Shown piece by piece: positions 8,027 through 16,050 of a DNA stretch of 22,583 nucleotides. A program made the position numbers and the translations under genes. The DNA is from GCA-020344555 sp964548955. Its GTDB lineage: Bacteria > Planctomycetota > Phycisphaerae > UBA1845. The notes beneath the pieces were generated by a model that did no database searches, was not told the origin of the DNA, and was given only the letters and a program-made list of their open reading frames with translations. Positions within the stretch are counted from its first letter, which is position 1; each line of letters begins with the position of its first letter. The stretch lies in the NCBI GenBank assembly GCA_964548955.1, contig CAZJTP010000054.1, forward strand, positions 1 through 22,583. The letters are read 5' to 3'.

Positions 8027-9322
8027 TTACTTTCCGGGTGTCAGATAGAGTCGCATCCGGTCAAAATCGAACGTCAGCGCATACGGTTTGAAGAATCCAT
8101 GTGAGATAATCCCACCGATGCGAAAGCCGTGGCTGTATTCCGACGACGGAGGGAAAGCGCCAAACATGCCGGTCACGTTCTGCCGCTTTGCATCGCCAAG
8201 CGACAGCTCCTTAACCGTGAACGGCGTAACCGTGACGGGTCCACCACCACCCATACCCTGGAAGGAAGGTAAACCAGTCAGGTCAATACCGGCCGCCTTG
8301 ATCGTGGACTCCGGACACAGGAACCCACCACCCGCCAGGCCGGTGTCAGCGAAGAACAGAGACGGCTCGGAGTCGTTCACCCGCCCCCAGGCCACCATGA
8401 AATGCGTTCCCGCCATCCAAAACGGAATCACGTGGGCCTGCTGTGACTTCGCTTCCCTATCGAAGTCGGTCAGAACCTTGTTGGTTCTGCGCCGGAGGAT
8501 GAGCTGTTCGTTGGGATAATCAAGTGTTGACAAGAAATGATATAAGAGCGCTGTACCGATGATACCACTAATGCGTTCACCACCTGCTGCAAACGGCAAC
8601 TGGCGTGTCGGCTTTAGGACCACCGGAACGTTTCTTATCTCGAACTCTCCAAGTCGAATGGACTCGATCTTCCCATGGTAAACGGTTGCCTTCTTACCAC
8701 CCGCAAACGTGCCCTCCGTCGAGCCAAATCGCGGAACCCCGAGACTATCGGCGTACTCCAGATCGAGAAACAACGTCGCCGCCCCGGTGTCGATGAGCAG
8801 GTAGATCTCATCCCCGTTGTTCACACGCGCGCGGACGATGGGGAGAGGGTCGGTCTGTACAAATTTCACTTGGGTCGTGTCAGCATCACCGACTATTTTG
8901 TAGAGCATCTGCTCCTTGAAGCTTGCTAGCTTGTCTGCGACAGCCTGTTTGCCGGTCTCGCGGAACAACCGCTCGGCTCGTGGGAAGTCGTCCTGGCGGT
9001 AGTAAACCTCCGCCAAGAGGGAATTTGGGCGGTCATCGTCCGGACTAAGCTTCACGGCCCGCTCGAGGTGTTGCTCAGCTTCCTTAAATCGGTTGCCCAG
9101 CAGGGCAATCTCACCCAACCGGAGCGTGGCCTGGCGGTTCACGGCGTCACCGGCCAACGCAGCCTTGTACTCCTTCTCCGCCTCGGCAAAGTGGCCTTGT
9201 CGGAACAGGTCATCGCCCCGTTTGACGAACTCTTCTGCTCCCTCGCTTGCCGCTCCAAGCGTCGGAACAAACAATAAGATCAGCGCGACCAGGGTTGATA
9301 TCTCTCGATCGAGTCGCTTCAT
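8027..9322 (-). CDS. TPR plus retropepsin-like aspartyl protease, exported
   Basis: 431 residues from ATG 9322, chosen over GTG 9337 because GGAG lies 9 nt upstream of it. Residues 7-25 form a signal peptide or anchor (ISTLVALILLFVPTLGAAS). Residues 28-130 are about three TPR motifs (GDDLFRQGHFAEAEKEYKAA, LGNRFKEAEQHLERAVKLSP, YYRQDDFPRAERLF). Residues 160-431 are two aspartyl-protease lobes: YLLIDTGAAT places Asp178 and FADTGLAGG places Asp326. Both catalytic Asp-Thr-Gly motifs are present, so a single chain could make a complete active site, as in pepsin, rather than needing a dimer. A second hallmark (ISGIIGTALLYHF) follows the first lobe. Probably a periplasmic protease whose TPR recruits substrate (inference). 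Divergent from the winged-helix regulator. Confidence 0.85.
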   Translation of the reverse strand: MKRLDREISTLVALILLFVPTLGAASEGAEEFVKRGDDLFRQGHFAEAEKEYKAALAGDAVNRQATLRLGEIALLGNRFKEAEQHLERAVKLSPDDDRPNSLLAEVYYRQDDFPRAERLFRETGKQAVADKLASFKEQMLYKIVGDADTTQVKFVQTDPLPIVRARVNNGDEIYLLIDTGAATLFLDLEYADSLGVPRFGSTEGTFAGGKKATVYHGKIESIRLGEFEIRNVPVVLKPTRQLPFAAGGERISGIIGTALLYHFLSTLDYPNEQLILRRRTNKVLTDFDREAKSQQAHVIPFWMAGTHFMVAWGRVNDSEPSLFFADTGLAGGGFLCPESTIKAAGIDLTGLPSFQGMGGGGPVTVTPFTVKELSLGDAKRQNVTGMFGAFPPSSEYSHGFRIGGIISHGFFKPYALTFDFDRMRLYLTPGK

Positions 9323-9442
9323 CGGTTTGTACTCCACGGTAGTTGTATGAGATTAAGCTTGGACATTTCTACCATTTAAGGACCTACATCCGTTGAGCCA
9401 CACACGCAGGACGCCGCAGGCAGATAGTATGCTTCAGAAAAT

Positions 9443-9475
9443 GAATATTTCCTAATAAAAAATCTTGAAATATTC
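9443..9475. promoter_or_regulatory. Perfect 9-bp inverted repeat, candidate operator
   Basis: GAATATTTC (9443-9451) and GAAATATTC (9467-9475) are exact reverse complements, 15 nt apart, in an AT-rich island between the divergent aspartyl-protease and winged-helix genes. The spacing of about 24 nt between half-site centres would place both on one face of the helix, as dimeric winged-helix regulators require. It is 25 nt before the regulator's ATG. Binding is inferred. Confidence 0.45.
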
Positions 9476-9499
9476 TATTACTTGCGTACGCTGAATCCA

Positions 9500-10078
9500 A
9501 TGAGCACACGCCGCAAGACATATGTTTTGAGGCGGCCGGAGCAGCTTGGTGCCCTCGGTTCGCCCGTGCGCTGCCGGATTGCGGAGGCCCTCTCAGCCCA
9601 CGGCCCGAGTACAGTACGGCAGCTTGCAGCGCGGTTAGAACGCAAGCCGGAATCCCTTTATTACCATGTCCAAGCATTAATCGATGTCGGTCTGGTCGTA
9701 CACCATTCAAACCGGAAGGTGAACCGACGTAGCGAGGCTGTATACAGGCTGATCGCGCCTCGGTTAATCGTCGATCGAAAACAAACATCTCGTGCCTACA
9801 AGGAGGCTATATGTCGCTCTTGCGACACGCTTCTTCGACTGGCGGGGCGCGATCACCACGCGGGAGTTGAACGTGGAGACTTGACCCTCGAGGGTCCACT
9901 CCGAAGCCTGATGATCCGCCGGTGCAGCTCGAGGCTGACCAAAGGCGGACTCGCTAAGGTCAACCGGCTCTTGGATCGTGTCGTTGCGTTGTTCGCAGAG
10001 CAGGACGATGCCGAGTCGAGCGACACTTACGCGGTAACCATGGTGCTCAGTCGGATCTCCGCAGACACGGAACGGTAA
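9500..10078 (+). CDS. ArsR-like winged-helix transcriptional regulator
   Basis: 192 residues. Residues 12-85 form a winged helix: LGALGSPVRCRIAEALSAHG, STVRQLAARLERKPESLYYH and VQALIDVGLVV, then a wing ending VYRLIAP. This is the pattern of ArsR/HTH_20 repressors (SPVRxxIxxxL...LxxxLxxxxxSLYYHVxxLxxxGLV). The C-terminal half (86-192) is helical and of unknown ligand; two Cys at about 104-107 (CRSC) could bind metal or sense redox, though a full ArsR metal site is not seen. ATG 9500 is preferred; TTG 9482 in frame is an alternative. No Shine-Dalgarno is visible, so it may be leaderless. It is preceded by a perfect inverted repeat and faces the aspartyl-protease gene. Confidence 0.8.
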   Translation: MSTRRKTYVLRRPEQLGALGSPVRCRIAEALSAHGPSTVRQLAARLERKPESLYYHVQALIDVGLVVHHSNRKVNRRSEAVYRLIAPRLIVDRKQTSRAYKEAICRSCDTLLRLAGRDHHAGVERGDLTLEGPLRSLMIRRCSSRLTKGGLAKVNRLLDRVVALFAEQDDAESSDTYAVTMVLSRISADTER

Positions 10079-10259
10079 CGTGGCGAGTTGCCGCTCCTCT
10101 TGACGCGGCTGCGCCCTGAGGCCAGACCGACGGTTTTGCTACACCAGATTCGGAACGCTACGGAAAATCGTGCTTCACCAACCGGCGGCACAATGCATGG
10201 CAGCAAAAACGCGCATTCATACATGACGTGGTGCTGACGAACGTTGCGCGATGTCAGCT

Positions 10260-10820
10260 CTAGAAGTGTTCCAAGGGCGTAATCTGAAGGGACGTGCCCG
10301 CCTCGAGGCCGTAGACCTCCGCCCACTCCTGCTCCAAACACACGGGCAAATCCATGCCTTGCGTCGCAATCGCCTCACGCAACTCCGCGATTAGCGCCCG
10401 GACCGATTGCCACTGAGCACGCGACATCGGTTGGTGTGGCTTCCAACAAGCGACCTGGACTCTCACCGCGCGCGGCTGTTCGTCGAAAGAGTGCTGGTAT
10501 GACCAACCGGATGCGCGGGTCGGTCGGCCCTCAAGATCAACGTGAAAATGGTACGTCGAATGATAGGCGGTCGCCGTCAGATATGCCGCGGAACCAGCCG
10601 ATGCGGGGCCCGCGAGTATCTCGATCTTACGCCATTGAGCCTCACGAATGACGACGTCCGCGGTTACAAGCGACCGGGCCTGACGAAGCACCGTCTCGAG
10701 CGGAGGTGCCTCTGCGCGGATCGCCGGAGAGGGATCGATCCAACCAAGCAACGCCGACGTGCCCGTCATGGCTCCGACCAGGCACACTAGCATTTTGAAC
10801 ATCCGTGTTCGCTGGTTCAT
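10260..10820 (-). CDS. Membrane-anchored protein with possible degenerate amidase/PGRP fold
   Basis: 186 residues. An N-terminal anchor or signal (MFKMLVCLVGAMTGTSALLG, residues 7-26) is followed by a domain at about 55-170. It runs WRKIEILAGPASAGSAAYL, then YHFHVDLEGRP, then a strand AVRVQVACW and a helix QWQSVRALIAELREAI. The order recalls N-acetylmuramoyl-L-alanine amidase type 2 / peptidoglycan recognition domains (WxxIVIHHS...G, YHFVI, IGICLVG, QxxALxxLV). The first zinc histidine pair (IHHS) is replaced by EILAG, while YHF is kept. If the resemblance is real it is a non-catalytic version that might bind cell-wall peptides. The domain assignment is by eye and weak; that this is a real exported protein is more secure. 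No operon partner. Confidence 0.6.
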   Translation of the reverse strand: MNQRTRMFKMLVCLVGAMTGTSALLGWIDPSPAIRAEAPPLETVLRQARSLVTADVVIREAQWRKIEILAGPASAGSAAYLTATAYHSTYHFHVDLEGRPTRASGWSYQHSFDEQPRAVRVQVACWKPHQPMSRAQWQSVRALIAELREAIATQGMDLPVCLEQEWAEVYGLEAGTSLQITPLEHF

Positions 10821-11099
10821 AAGCCCGTAGGGAAACCGCCGCCTTCCAACGCGCCATCGCCGCGCATAAAAAGGAACGATCTGCGCCCGGAACCCTCAGC
10901 CCAAAAATCGACCGTTCAATCGTCTATCGCTAACCGTTTGTGGTTGACCACTGATGGCTGACAGCGGATCACTTTCTACACGATTCATCGGTTCAAAGCA
11001 AAGGAATACTTTCGGGATTCTCTCAGCGCTCAGACGACCTTCGCTCAATCCGAATGCGTGTACATTCATCGCCGAATGCTGACCGCTGGGAATGGATCA

Positions 11100-11906
11100 C
11101 TACTTGCCGCAATAGTCGATGATCCGGGCAATCTCCCGGCGAAGCTCGGACCTGGGAACGATACGGTCCACGAACCCGTGCTCCTGCATGAACTCAGCCC
11201 GTTGGAAACCTTCGGGCAGTTCGGCGTTGATCGTGTTCGAGATGACCCGCGGACCCGCGAACCCGATCATCGCTTTGGGTTCCGCCAGGATGACGTCACC
11301 GAGACTGGCGAAGCTGGCGGCGACTCCGGCCGTCGTCGGATCCGTAGCCACGACGACGTACAGACCACCGGCCTCATCCAAACGCGCCACCGCCGCGGCA
11401 GTCTTCGCCATCTGCACCAGCGACACCATCCCCTCCTGCATCCGCGCCCCGCCTGAGGTTGTCACCATCACCAACGGCAGATTCTCCTCGATCGCCCGCT
11501 CGATGGCCCGGGTCACCTTCTCACCGACGACCGCTCCCATCGACGCCATGATGAAGCTCGGATTCATAGCGCCGAGGATCACTGCGCGCCCGCGGATAAA
11601 CGCACGCCCGACGACTATGGCGTCAGGCTCACCCGTCTTGCCACGCTCGCGCTTAAGGCGGTCCTTGTAAGGCATCCGATCCTTGAACTTCAACGGGTCC
11701 GTGGAGCGAAGATCCGCGTCGAACTCCTCAAACGTGCCCGGATCGACAAGCTGTTCGATACGTGTTCGAGCCTCAATCCGACGGTGATGGCCGCACTCGG
11801 GGCACACGTACAACGCCTCAGCCACCTCCTTCTCATACAGCATATGCCCGCAGCTCTCGCAACGGCTCCACAGACCCGCGGGAACGCCCACCTTCTCCTG
11901 TGCCAT
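11100..11906 (-). CDS. accD: Acetyl-CoA carboxylase carboxyltransferase subunit beta
   Basis: 268 residues. Works with AccA to transfer the carboxyl group from biotin-BCCP to acetyl-CoA, giving malonyl-CoA, the first committed step of fatty acid synthesis in the cytoplasm. A four-cysteine zinc ribbon (C16, C19, C35, C38; CESCGH and CPECGH) precedes the crotonase-fold carboxyltransferase domain, with the hallmark TTSGGARMQEG and GFAGPRVI segments. Length is normal to slightly short. ATG 11906 is chosen over GTG 11915 because AGGTGAT overlaps the upstream stop and is correctly spaced. It is the last gene of the gap-pgk-rpe run, 9 nt after the preceding stop. accA is not in the window. Confidence 0.95.
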   Translation of the reverse strand: MAQEKVGVPAGLWSRCESCGHMLYEKEVAEALYVCPECGHHRRIEARTRIEQLVDPGTFEEFDADLRSTDPLKFKDRMPYKDRLKRERGKTGEPDAIVVGRAFIRGRAVILGAMNPSFIMASMGAVVGEKVTRAIERAIEENLPLVMVTTSGGARMQEGMVSLVQMAKTAAAVARLDEAGGLYVVVATDPTTAGVAASFASLGDVILAEPKAMIGFAGPRVISNTINAELPEGFQRAEFMQEHGFVDRIVPRSELRREIARIIDYCGK

Positions 11907-11915
11907 GATTATCAC

Positions 11916-12560
11916 CTATCGTTCGCCGCCGGATTCGACCGCCGCCCGCGCTTTCACCTCATCAGACGCTTCCAAAAGCGCCACAGCCTTGCCCCCCGCC
12001 GCACCAGGCTCCGGCAACTCATAGCACAACGGCTCATCGCGGGCCATCGTGTGCGCCTTGGCAAGTTCCACCGATTCGATCCAGCACCGGACCAGGACGA
12101 ACGCTAGCGGCCCGAGAACGACGCCCACGCAACTCCCTTCCAATTTGTGCGTCAAGCTCTCCAGTACCATGCGGACTCGTTGATAGGCCTCCTCCGTATC
12201 TTCACCTTCCGGCGGACACACGCTTGACGGATCGCTGCGCCACTTCTTGAAGCTCTTGGGGTACCGCCGTTTCAGCTCCTCGGTTGTCAGGCCGTTCCAC
12301 AATCCGACGTTGATCTCGGTCAACTCCGCGACCGTCTTGCGCTGGGCACCGGTCCGGGCCGCAACGATCCGTGCGGTCTCGACCGATGTCTGCTCGTCGC
12401 TGGAATAAACGACATCGACACTGAGCGACACCATCTGATCCGCCCAGGCGCGGGCCTGCGACCGTCCCGCATCCGTCAGAGGCAACGGCGTACGACCGGC
12501 GATGCGGCCCGCCGCACTCCACGCCGTCTCAGCCCACGGTATCAACACCAGTGTGTTCAT
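11916..12560 (-). CDS. Histidine-phosphatase-like pseudoenzyme
   Basis: 214 residues from ATG 12560 (AAGGGG 5 nt upstream). The overall pattern is that of the phosphoglycerate mutase / histidine phosphatase superfamily: LVLIPWAETAWSAAGRIAGR matches LxLVRHGETxWNxxGRxxGR, PLPLTDAGRSQA matches the next helix, LTEINVGLWNGLTTEEL matches LxEIxxGxWxGLTxEE, and PPEGEDTEEA is the usual PGGES-type region. However, the phosphoacceptor His is Trp9 with Arg replaced by Pro8, the SSPLxRAxxTA Arg is lost (SSDEQTSVETA), and the second catalytic His (VxHGG) is Pro in VVLGPLAFV. It therefore cannot use the family chemistry. It lies between rpe and accD in one operon, so it may be a regulatory or binding protein (inference). 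Confidence 0.8.
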   Translation of the reverse strand: MNTLVLIPWAETAWSAAGRIAGRTPLPLTDAGRSQARAWADQMVSLSVDVVYSSDEQTSVETARIVAARTGAQRKTVAELTEINVGLWNGLTTEELKRRYPKSFKKWRSDPSSVCPPEGEDTEEAYQRVRMVLESLTHKLEGSCVGVVLGPLAFVLVRCWIESVELAKAHTMARDEPLCYELPEPGAAGGKAVALLEASDEVKARAAVESGGER

Positions 12561-12604
12561 CGTTCCCCTTCTCATGCACATCCAAGCGCCAAACGGCGCC
12601 GCCG

Positions 12605-13342
12605 TCAACCCCCGGCTTGGTTCCCGACGGCTTCGACAGCTAACCGATGCAGCTTTAGCATGGCTGCAACAGGATCGGGCGTGCCGAAAATGGCTGATCC
12701 CGCAACAAAGGTATCCGCTCCCGCCGCCGCCGCCGCCCCAATCGTTGCAGGATCGATCCCGCCGTCAATCTCCAGACGCTGATGCTCCGCCAAGCGCTTG
12801 TGAAGCTCCGTTACTTTCGGCAGCACGTCGCTTATGAACGACTGGCCGCCGAATCCGGGCCACACGCTCATCACCAGAACCAGATCCACCGAATCTAGGA
12901 TCGACTCAATTGCGCTGATCGGCGTAGTCGGATTGAGGCATACGCCCACCGAAGCGCCAAGGCCGCGGATGTGCTCGACAACCGCATCCGGCTCCTGCGT
13001 CACTTCCGTATGGAACGTGATGTGATCGCAGCCGGCCTTGACGAACGCCTCCGCGTATCGCTTCGGCTCCGTGATCATCAGGTGCGCGTCGAAGAACATC
13101 TTCGAGCACTTGCGCAGCGACTCGATCACCGGCACGCCGAAGCTGATGTTCGGGACGAAATGCCCGTCCATCACGTCGAGATGAAGTATCTCAGCCCCAG
13201 CCGACTCGACGGCCGCCACCTGCTCATAGAGCCGTGCAAAATCCGCCGACAACACTGACGGCGCCATGCGAATCCCGTGACTCGCAAGCGCAAAAGCTGA
13301 AGATGGCGAGGACCGTGATCTAATGACCGTACTGCCTTCCAC
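12605..13342 (-). CDS. rpe: Ribulose-phosphate 3-epimerase
   Basis: 245 residues. Interconverts ribulose 5-phosphate and xylulose 5-phosphate (pentose phosphate pathway, Calvin cycle), cytoplasmic. TIM-barrel motifs are complete: APSVLSADFARL, LHLDVMDGHFVPNISFG (metal and catalytic Asp), DAHLMI, HTEV, MSVWPGFGGQSF, and LEIDGGI followed by GADTFVAGSAIFG, which binds phosphate. The start is uncertain. GTG 13342 overlaps the pgk stop (TAGTG) and gives a 25-residue leader before MAPSVL; ATG 13267 starts directly at MAPSVL but clips the first strand. The TAGTG overlap favours translational coupling with pgk. The second position of the core motif is Val rather than Ile, a conservative change. Confidence 0.93.
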   Translation of the reverse strand: MEGSTVIRSRSSPSSAFALASHGIRMAPSVLSADFARLYEQVAAVESAGAEILHLDVMDGHFVPNISFGVPVIESLRKCSKMFFDAHLMITEPKRYAEAFVKAGCDHITFHTEVTQEPDAVVEHIRGLGASVGVCLNPTTPISAIESILDSVDLVLVMSVWPGFGGQSFISDVLPKVTELHKRLAEHQRLEIDGGIDPATIGAAAAAGADTFVAGSAIFGTPDPVAAMLKLHRLAVEAVGNQAGG

Positions 13343-14574
13343 TACGCGTCGTCCAGGACCTCGATCGCGGCGAACGGCTTTCCCTCGAGAAACTCCAGCG
13401 AGGCGCCGCCGCCAGTCGAGATATGTGTCATCCGATCAGCCACACCGGCCTTGTCGACCGCGGCGGCGCTATCGCCTCCGCCGATGATCGTAACCGCGCC
13501 GCGCCGCGTGGCGTCGGCCATTACCTCGGCGACGGCCATTGTACCCGCGTCAAAAGGCGGCGTCTCGAACACACCCATCGGCCCATTCCACACTACGGTC
13601 TTCGCCGTCGCAATCACGTCCCTAAAACCCGCGATCGTCTTCGGACCGATGTCCAGTCCCATCTGACCGGCCGGTATCGGTCCCTCGCTCACCTGCGTAG
13701 CTACGCGTTCCTTGATCTCGGCTGCGACCACGGAGTCGACCGGCAGCCTGAGCCTGTCGCCCGCTTCCTTGCGCAAGTTCCGCGCGGTCTCGAACAGATC
13801 GGGCTCCACCAGACTCTTGCCCACTTCGGTCCCCTCAGCCGCGAGGAACGTATACGCCATCGCCCCGCCTATCAGGATCGTGTCACATCTTGTCAGCAGC
13901 GATCGGATCACCCCGAGCTTGTCCGATACCTTTGCCCCACCCAGCACGCACACGAAAGGCCGGGCCGGATCCGACACCGCCTCACCCAGGAACTTCAACT
14001 CTTTTTGGACAAGATATCCAACAACGCGCGGCTTCCCTTCCATCAACTGCGGCACGGTCAACATGCTCGCATTGTCGCGGTGACATGTGCCGAACGCATC
14101 GTTCACATACACGTCCGCAAGATCGGCGAGCTGGCGCGCGAAGGCCTCTTTCTGCTCACGCAGCGAAGTATCTTCCGCCGCATTCTTGTCCTTGATCGTC
14201 TCGGCTGTGTGAAACCGCAGATTCTCCAAAACGCAGACGTCCCCGTTGCTCATCTGGGCCACCGCCTCCCTCGGCGCACTGCCCGTACAGTCGCTCACCA
14301 ACCGGACCGGCTTGCCGAGCAGCTCACCAAACCGGTTCGCGACCGGAGCCAGCGATAACTTGGTGCGATCATCCGGCCCGCCCTTGGGCCTGCCAAGATG
14401 GCTCATAAGAATGATCCGCCCGCCGCCGTCCATCACACGCTTCACCGTCGGTAACGCGCCGCGTATCCGCCGGTCGTCCGTGATCCGTCGCGCATCGTCG
14501 AGCGGCACGTTCAGATCGAGCCGAATCAGCACACGCTTCCCGCGAACATCAATATCTTCAACGGTCTTTTTCAT
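13342..14574 (-). CDS. pgk: Phosphoglycerate kinase
   Basis: 410 residues. Transfers phosphate from 1,3-bisphosphoglycerate to ADP, the first ATP-yielding step of glycolysis, in the cytoplasm. Motifs include RLDLNVPLDD (substrate binding), HLGRPKGGPDD, NDAFGTCHRDNAS (the usual NDAFGTAHRAHAS block with A to C and H to N changes), VLGGAKVSDK, WNGPMGVFE and the nucleotide-binding GGGDSAAAV. Length is typical. ATG 14574 (MKKTVEDIDV) is preferred over TTG 14598 because it gives the usual family start. It lies 122 nt downstream of gap and its stop overlaps the rpe start. Confidence 0.96.
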   Translation of the reverse strand: MKKTVEDIDVRGKRVLIRLDLNVPLDDARRITDDRRIRGALPTVKRVMDGGGRIILMSHLGRPKGGPDDRTKLSLAPVANRFGELLGKPVRLVSDCTGSAPREAVAQMSNGDVCVLENLRFHTAETIKDKNAAEDTSLREQKEAFARQLADLADVYVNDAFGTCHRDNASMLTVPQLMEGKPRVVGYLVQKELKFLGEAVSDPARPFVCVLGGAKVSDKLGVIRSLLTRCDTILIGGAMAYTFLAAEGTEVGKSLVEPDLFETARNLRKEAGDRLRLPVDSVVAAEIKERVATQVSEGPIPAGQMGLDIGPKTIAGFRDVIATAKTVVWNGPMGVFETPPFDAGTMAVAEVMADATRRGAVTIIGGGDSAAAVDKAGVADRMTHISTGGGASLEFLEGKPFAAIEVLDDA

Positions 14575-14598
14575 GGTAGAACTCGAAAACGCGTCCAA

Positions 14599-14646
14599 GT
14601 AGCGAGCCGCGGGTCTCCACCCGCGCGATCAATCCGCGCAGGCTAC
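14599..14646. repeat. REP-like hairpin element between gap and pgk
   Basis: GTAGC (14599-14603) and GCTAC (14642-14646) bound a hairpin CGCGGGT/ACCCGCG (14608-14614, 14619-14625, loop CTCC). The layout matches the element at 6266-6326 (GTAGCGnnC, GC hairpin, GCTAC). Placed between the first two genes of a glycolytic run, it may tune transcript stability or attenuate downstream genes. Confidence 0.6.
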
Positions 14647-14695
14647 AGTCTGCGGTTCGTCCGGTTTGTCGCATGGCAAGTTCATCACTGTCTGG

Positions 14696-15721
14696 TCACA
14701 TGTTGGCTACCTTGGCGATCAGGTCCGCCGTTCGCATCGAGTAGCCCCACTCGTTGTCATACCACGAAATGACTTTCACCATGTTCCCGCCGGCAGCGGG
14801 CATCGTCATCGTGCTAAGGGCGTCGACGATGGAGCTGTGCGGGTTCCCGATGATGTCGGAGCTGACCAGCGGATCCTCGCAGTACTCCAAGATGCCCTTT
14901 AGCTTACCCTCAGCCGCGTTCTTCAGGGCTGCGTTTACCTCCTCAGCCGTGACCGGCTTCTTGAGCGTCGCCACCAGGTCGACCACCGAGCCGTTCACTA
15001 CCGGGACGCGGATGGCGAATCCGTTCAGTTTGCCGGCCAGGTCGGGAATGACCTTCCCAACCGCGCGAGCGGCGCCCGTAGTCGTCGGGATGATGTTCAC
15101 CGCCGCTGCCCGGGCCCGACGCGGGTCGCTGTGAATCATGTCGGAAACACGCTGGTCGTTCGTGTACGCATGAATCGTGGTCATGAGCCCCTCGATCATG
15201 CCGAAGGACTCATGGAGCACCTTGGCCACCGGAGCCAGGCAGTTCGTCGTGCAACTGGCGTTCGAGATGCACGTGTGCCCCGCGTTGAGCTTGTCATCAT
15301 TGACCCCGAGCACGATCATCAGATCGGGATCGTCCTTCGCAGGAGCGCTTAGAATCACCTTCTTCGCCCCGGCCTTTAGGTGATCGCCGTACCCGCCCTT
15401 CTCACTCTCCCGTTTCGCGAACACGCCGGTTGATTCAAGGGCAACCGTTACGCCGAGCTGCGCCCACGGCAGCTTCGCCGGCGCCCGCTCACTGAGCACC
15501 TTGATCTCACGCCCGTTGACGATCAGAGCGTTGTCCGTGGCTTCGACCGTACCGGGGAACCGCCCGTGCACCGAGTCATACTTGAGCAACTGTTTCAGCA
15601 TCTTGGTGTCGCTGAGGTCGTTGATGGCCGCTACCTCGAACTCCTGTTGCCGCTCGGCCATCACGCGAAAGACTAACCGCCCGATCCTGCCGAATCCGTT
15701 GATTCCAACTCGCACTGCCAT
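14696..15721 (-). CDS. gap: Glyceraldehyde-3-phosphate dehydrogenase, type I
   Basis: 341 residues. Oxidises and phosphorylates glyceraldehyde 3-phosphate to 1,3-bisphosphoglycerate with NAD. The Rossmann motif INGFGRIGRLVFR opens the protein. The acidic residue at the end of the second strand (AAINDLSD, Asp35) favours NAD over NADP. The catalytic Cys157 is in SNASCTTNCLAP, and HAYTNDQRV and the SWYDNEWGYS C-terminal signature are present. GGAG lies about 10 nt before ATG 15721. It is the first gene of the gap-pgk-rpe-X-accD run, which is all on the minus strand with short gaps, and is divergent from the lipoprotein cluster. Confidence 0.97.
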   Translation of the reverse strand: MAVRVGINGFGRIGRLVFRVMAERQQEFEVAAINDLSDTKMLKQLLKYDSVHGRFPGTVEATDNALIVNGREIKVLSERAPAKLPWAQLGVTVALESTGVFAKRESEKGGYGDHLKAGAKKVILSAPAKDDPDLMIVLGVNDDKLNAGHTCISNASCTTNCLAPVAKVLHESFGMIEGLMTTIHAYTNDQRVSDMIHSDPRRARAAAVNIIPTTTGAARAVGKVIPDLAGKLNGFAIRVPVVNGSVVDLVATLKKPVTAEEVNAALKNAAEGKLKGILEYCEDPLVSSDIIGNPHSSIVDALSTMTMPAAGGNMVKVISWYDNEWGYSMRTADLIAKVANM

Positions 15722-16050
15722 AGTGGATCACTCCGTTTTGATCTGAATACCCTGCCGTGGACGACCGCGCCTCGCGCCGATGCGCGGGCCGAGACGCCCA
15801 CACCGTCCCTCGACGCCTGATTGTCCTAGCAAACCCGGTACCGTATGTCCGCGCCCCCGCACGGTCAAGAATCGGGCCCCGCCAATACGGAATCATCGGC
15901 CACCGGCGCTCATAATTCGAGCCCGCACTCCGGACACCGCCCGGAGATTCCCCCTCAGAACGCAGGCGCGAAGTGGACGTTGCATCGGGCTACCGGTTTC
16001 CCCAAATGACCACATTGACACATCGCTCGCTGACGGTAGACTACAGCCCC
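15722..16050. other. Divergent intergenic region between gap and the lipoprotein cluster
   Basis: This 329-nt region must hold promoters for both directions. No convincing -35/-10 pair was found by eye, and no long inverted repeat is apparent. Open frames here have no RBS. Confidence 0.4.

Noticed and set aside
13423..14358. 311-residue plus-strand open frame across pgk
   Set aside because: Shadow of pgk, which has all family motifs on the minus strand.
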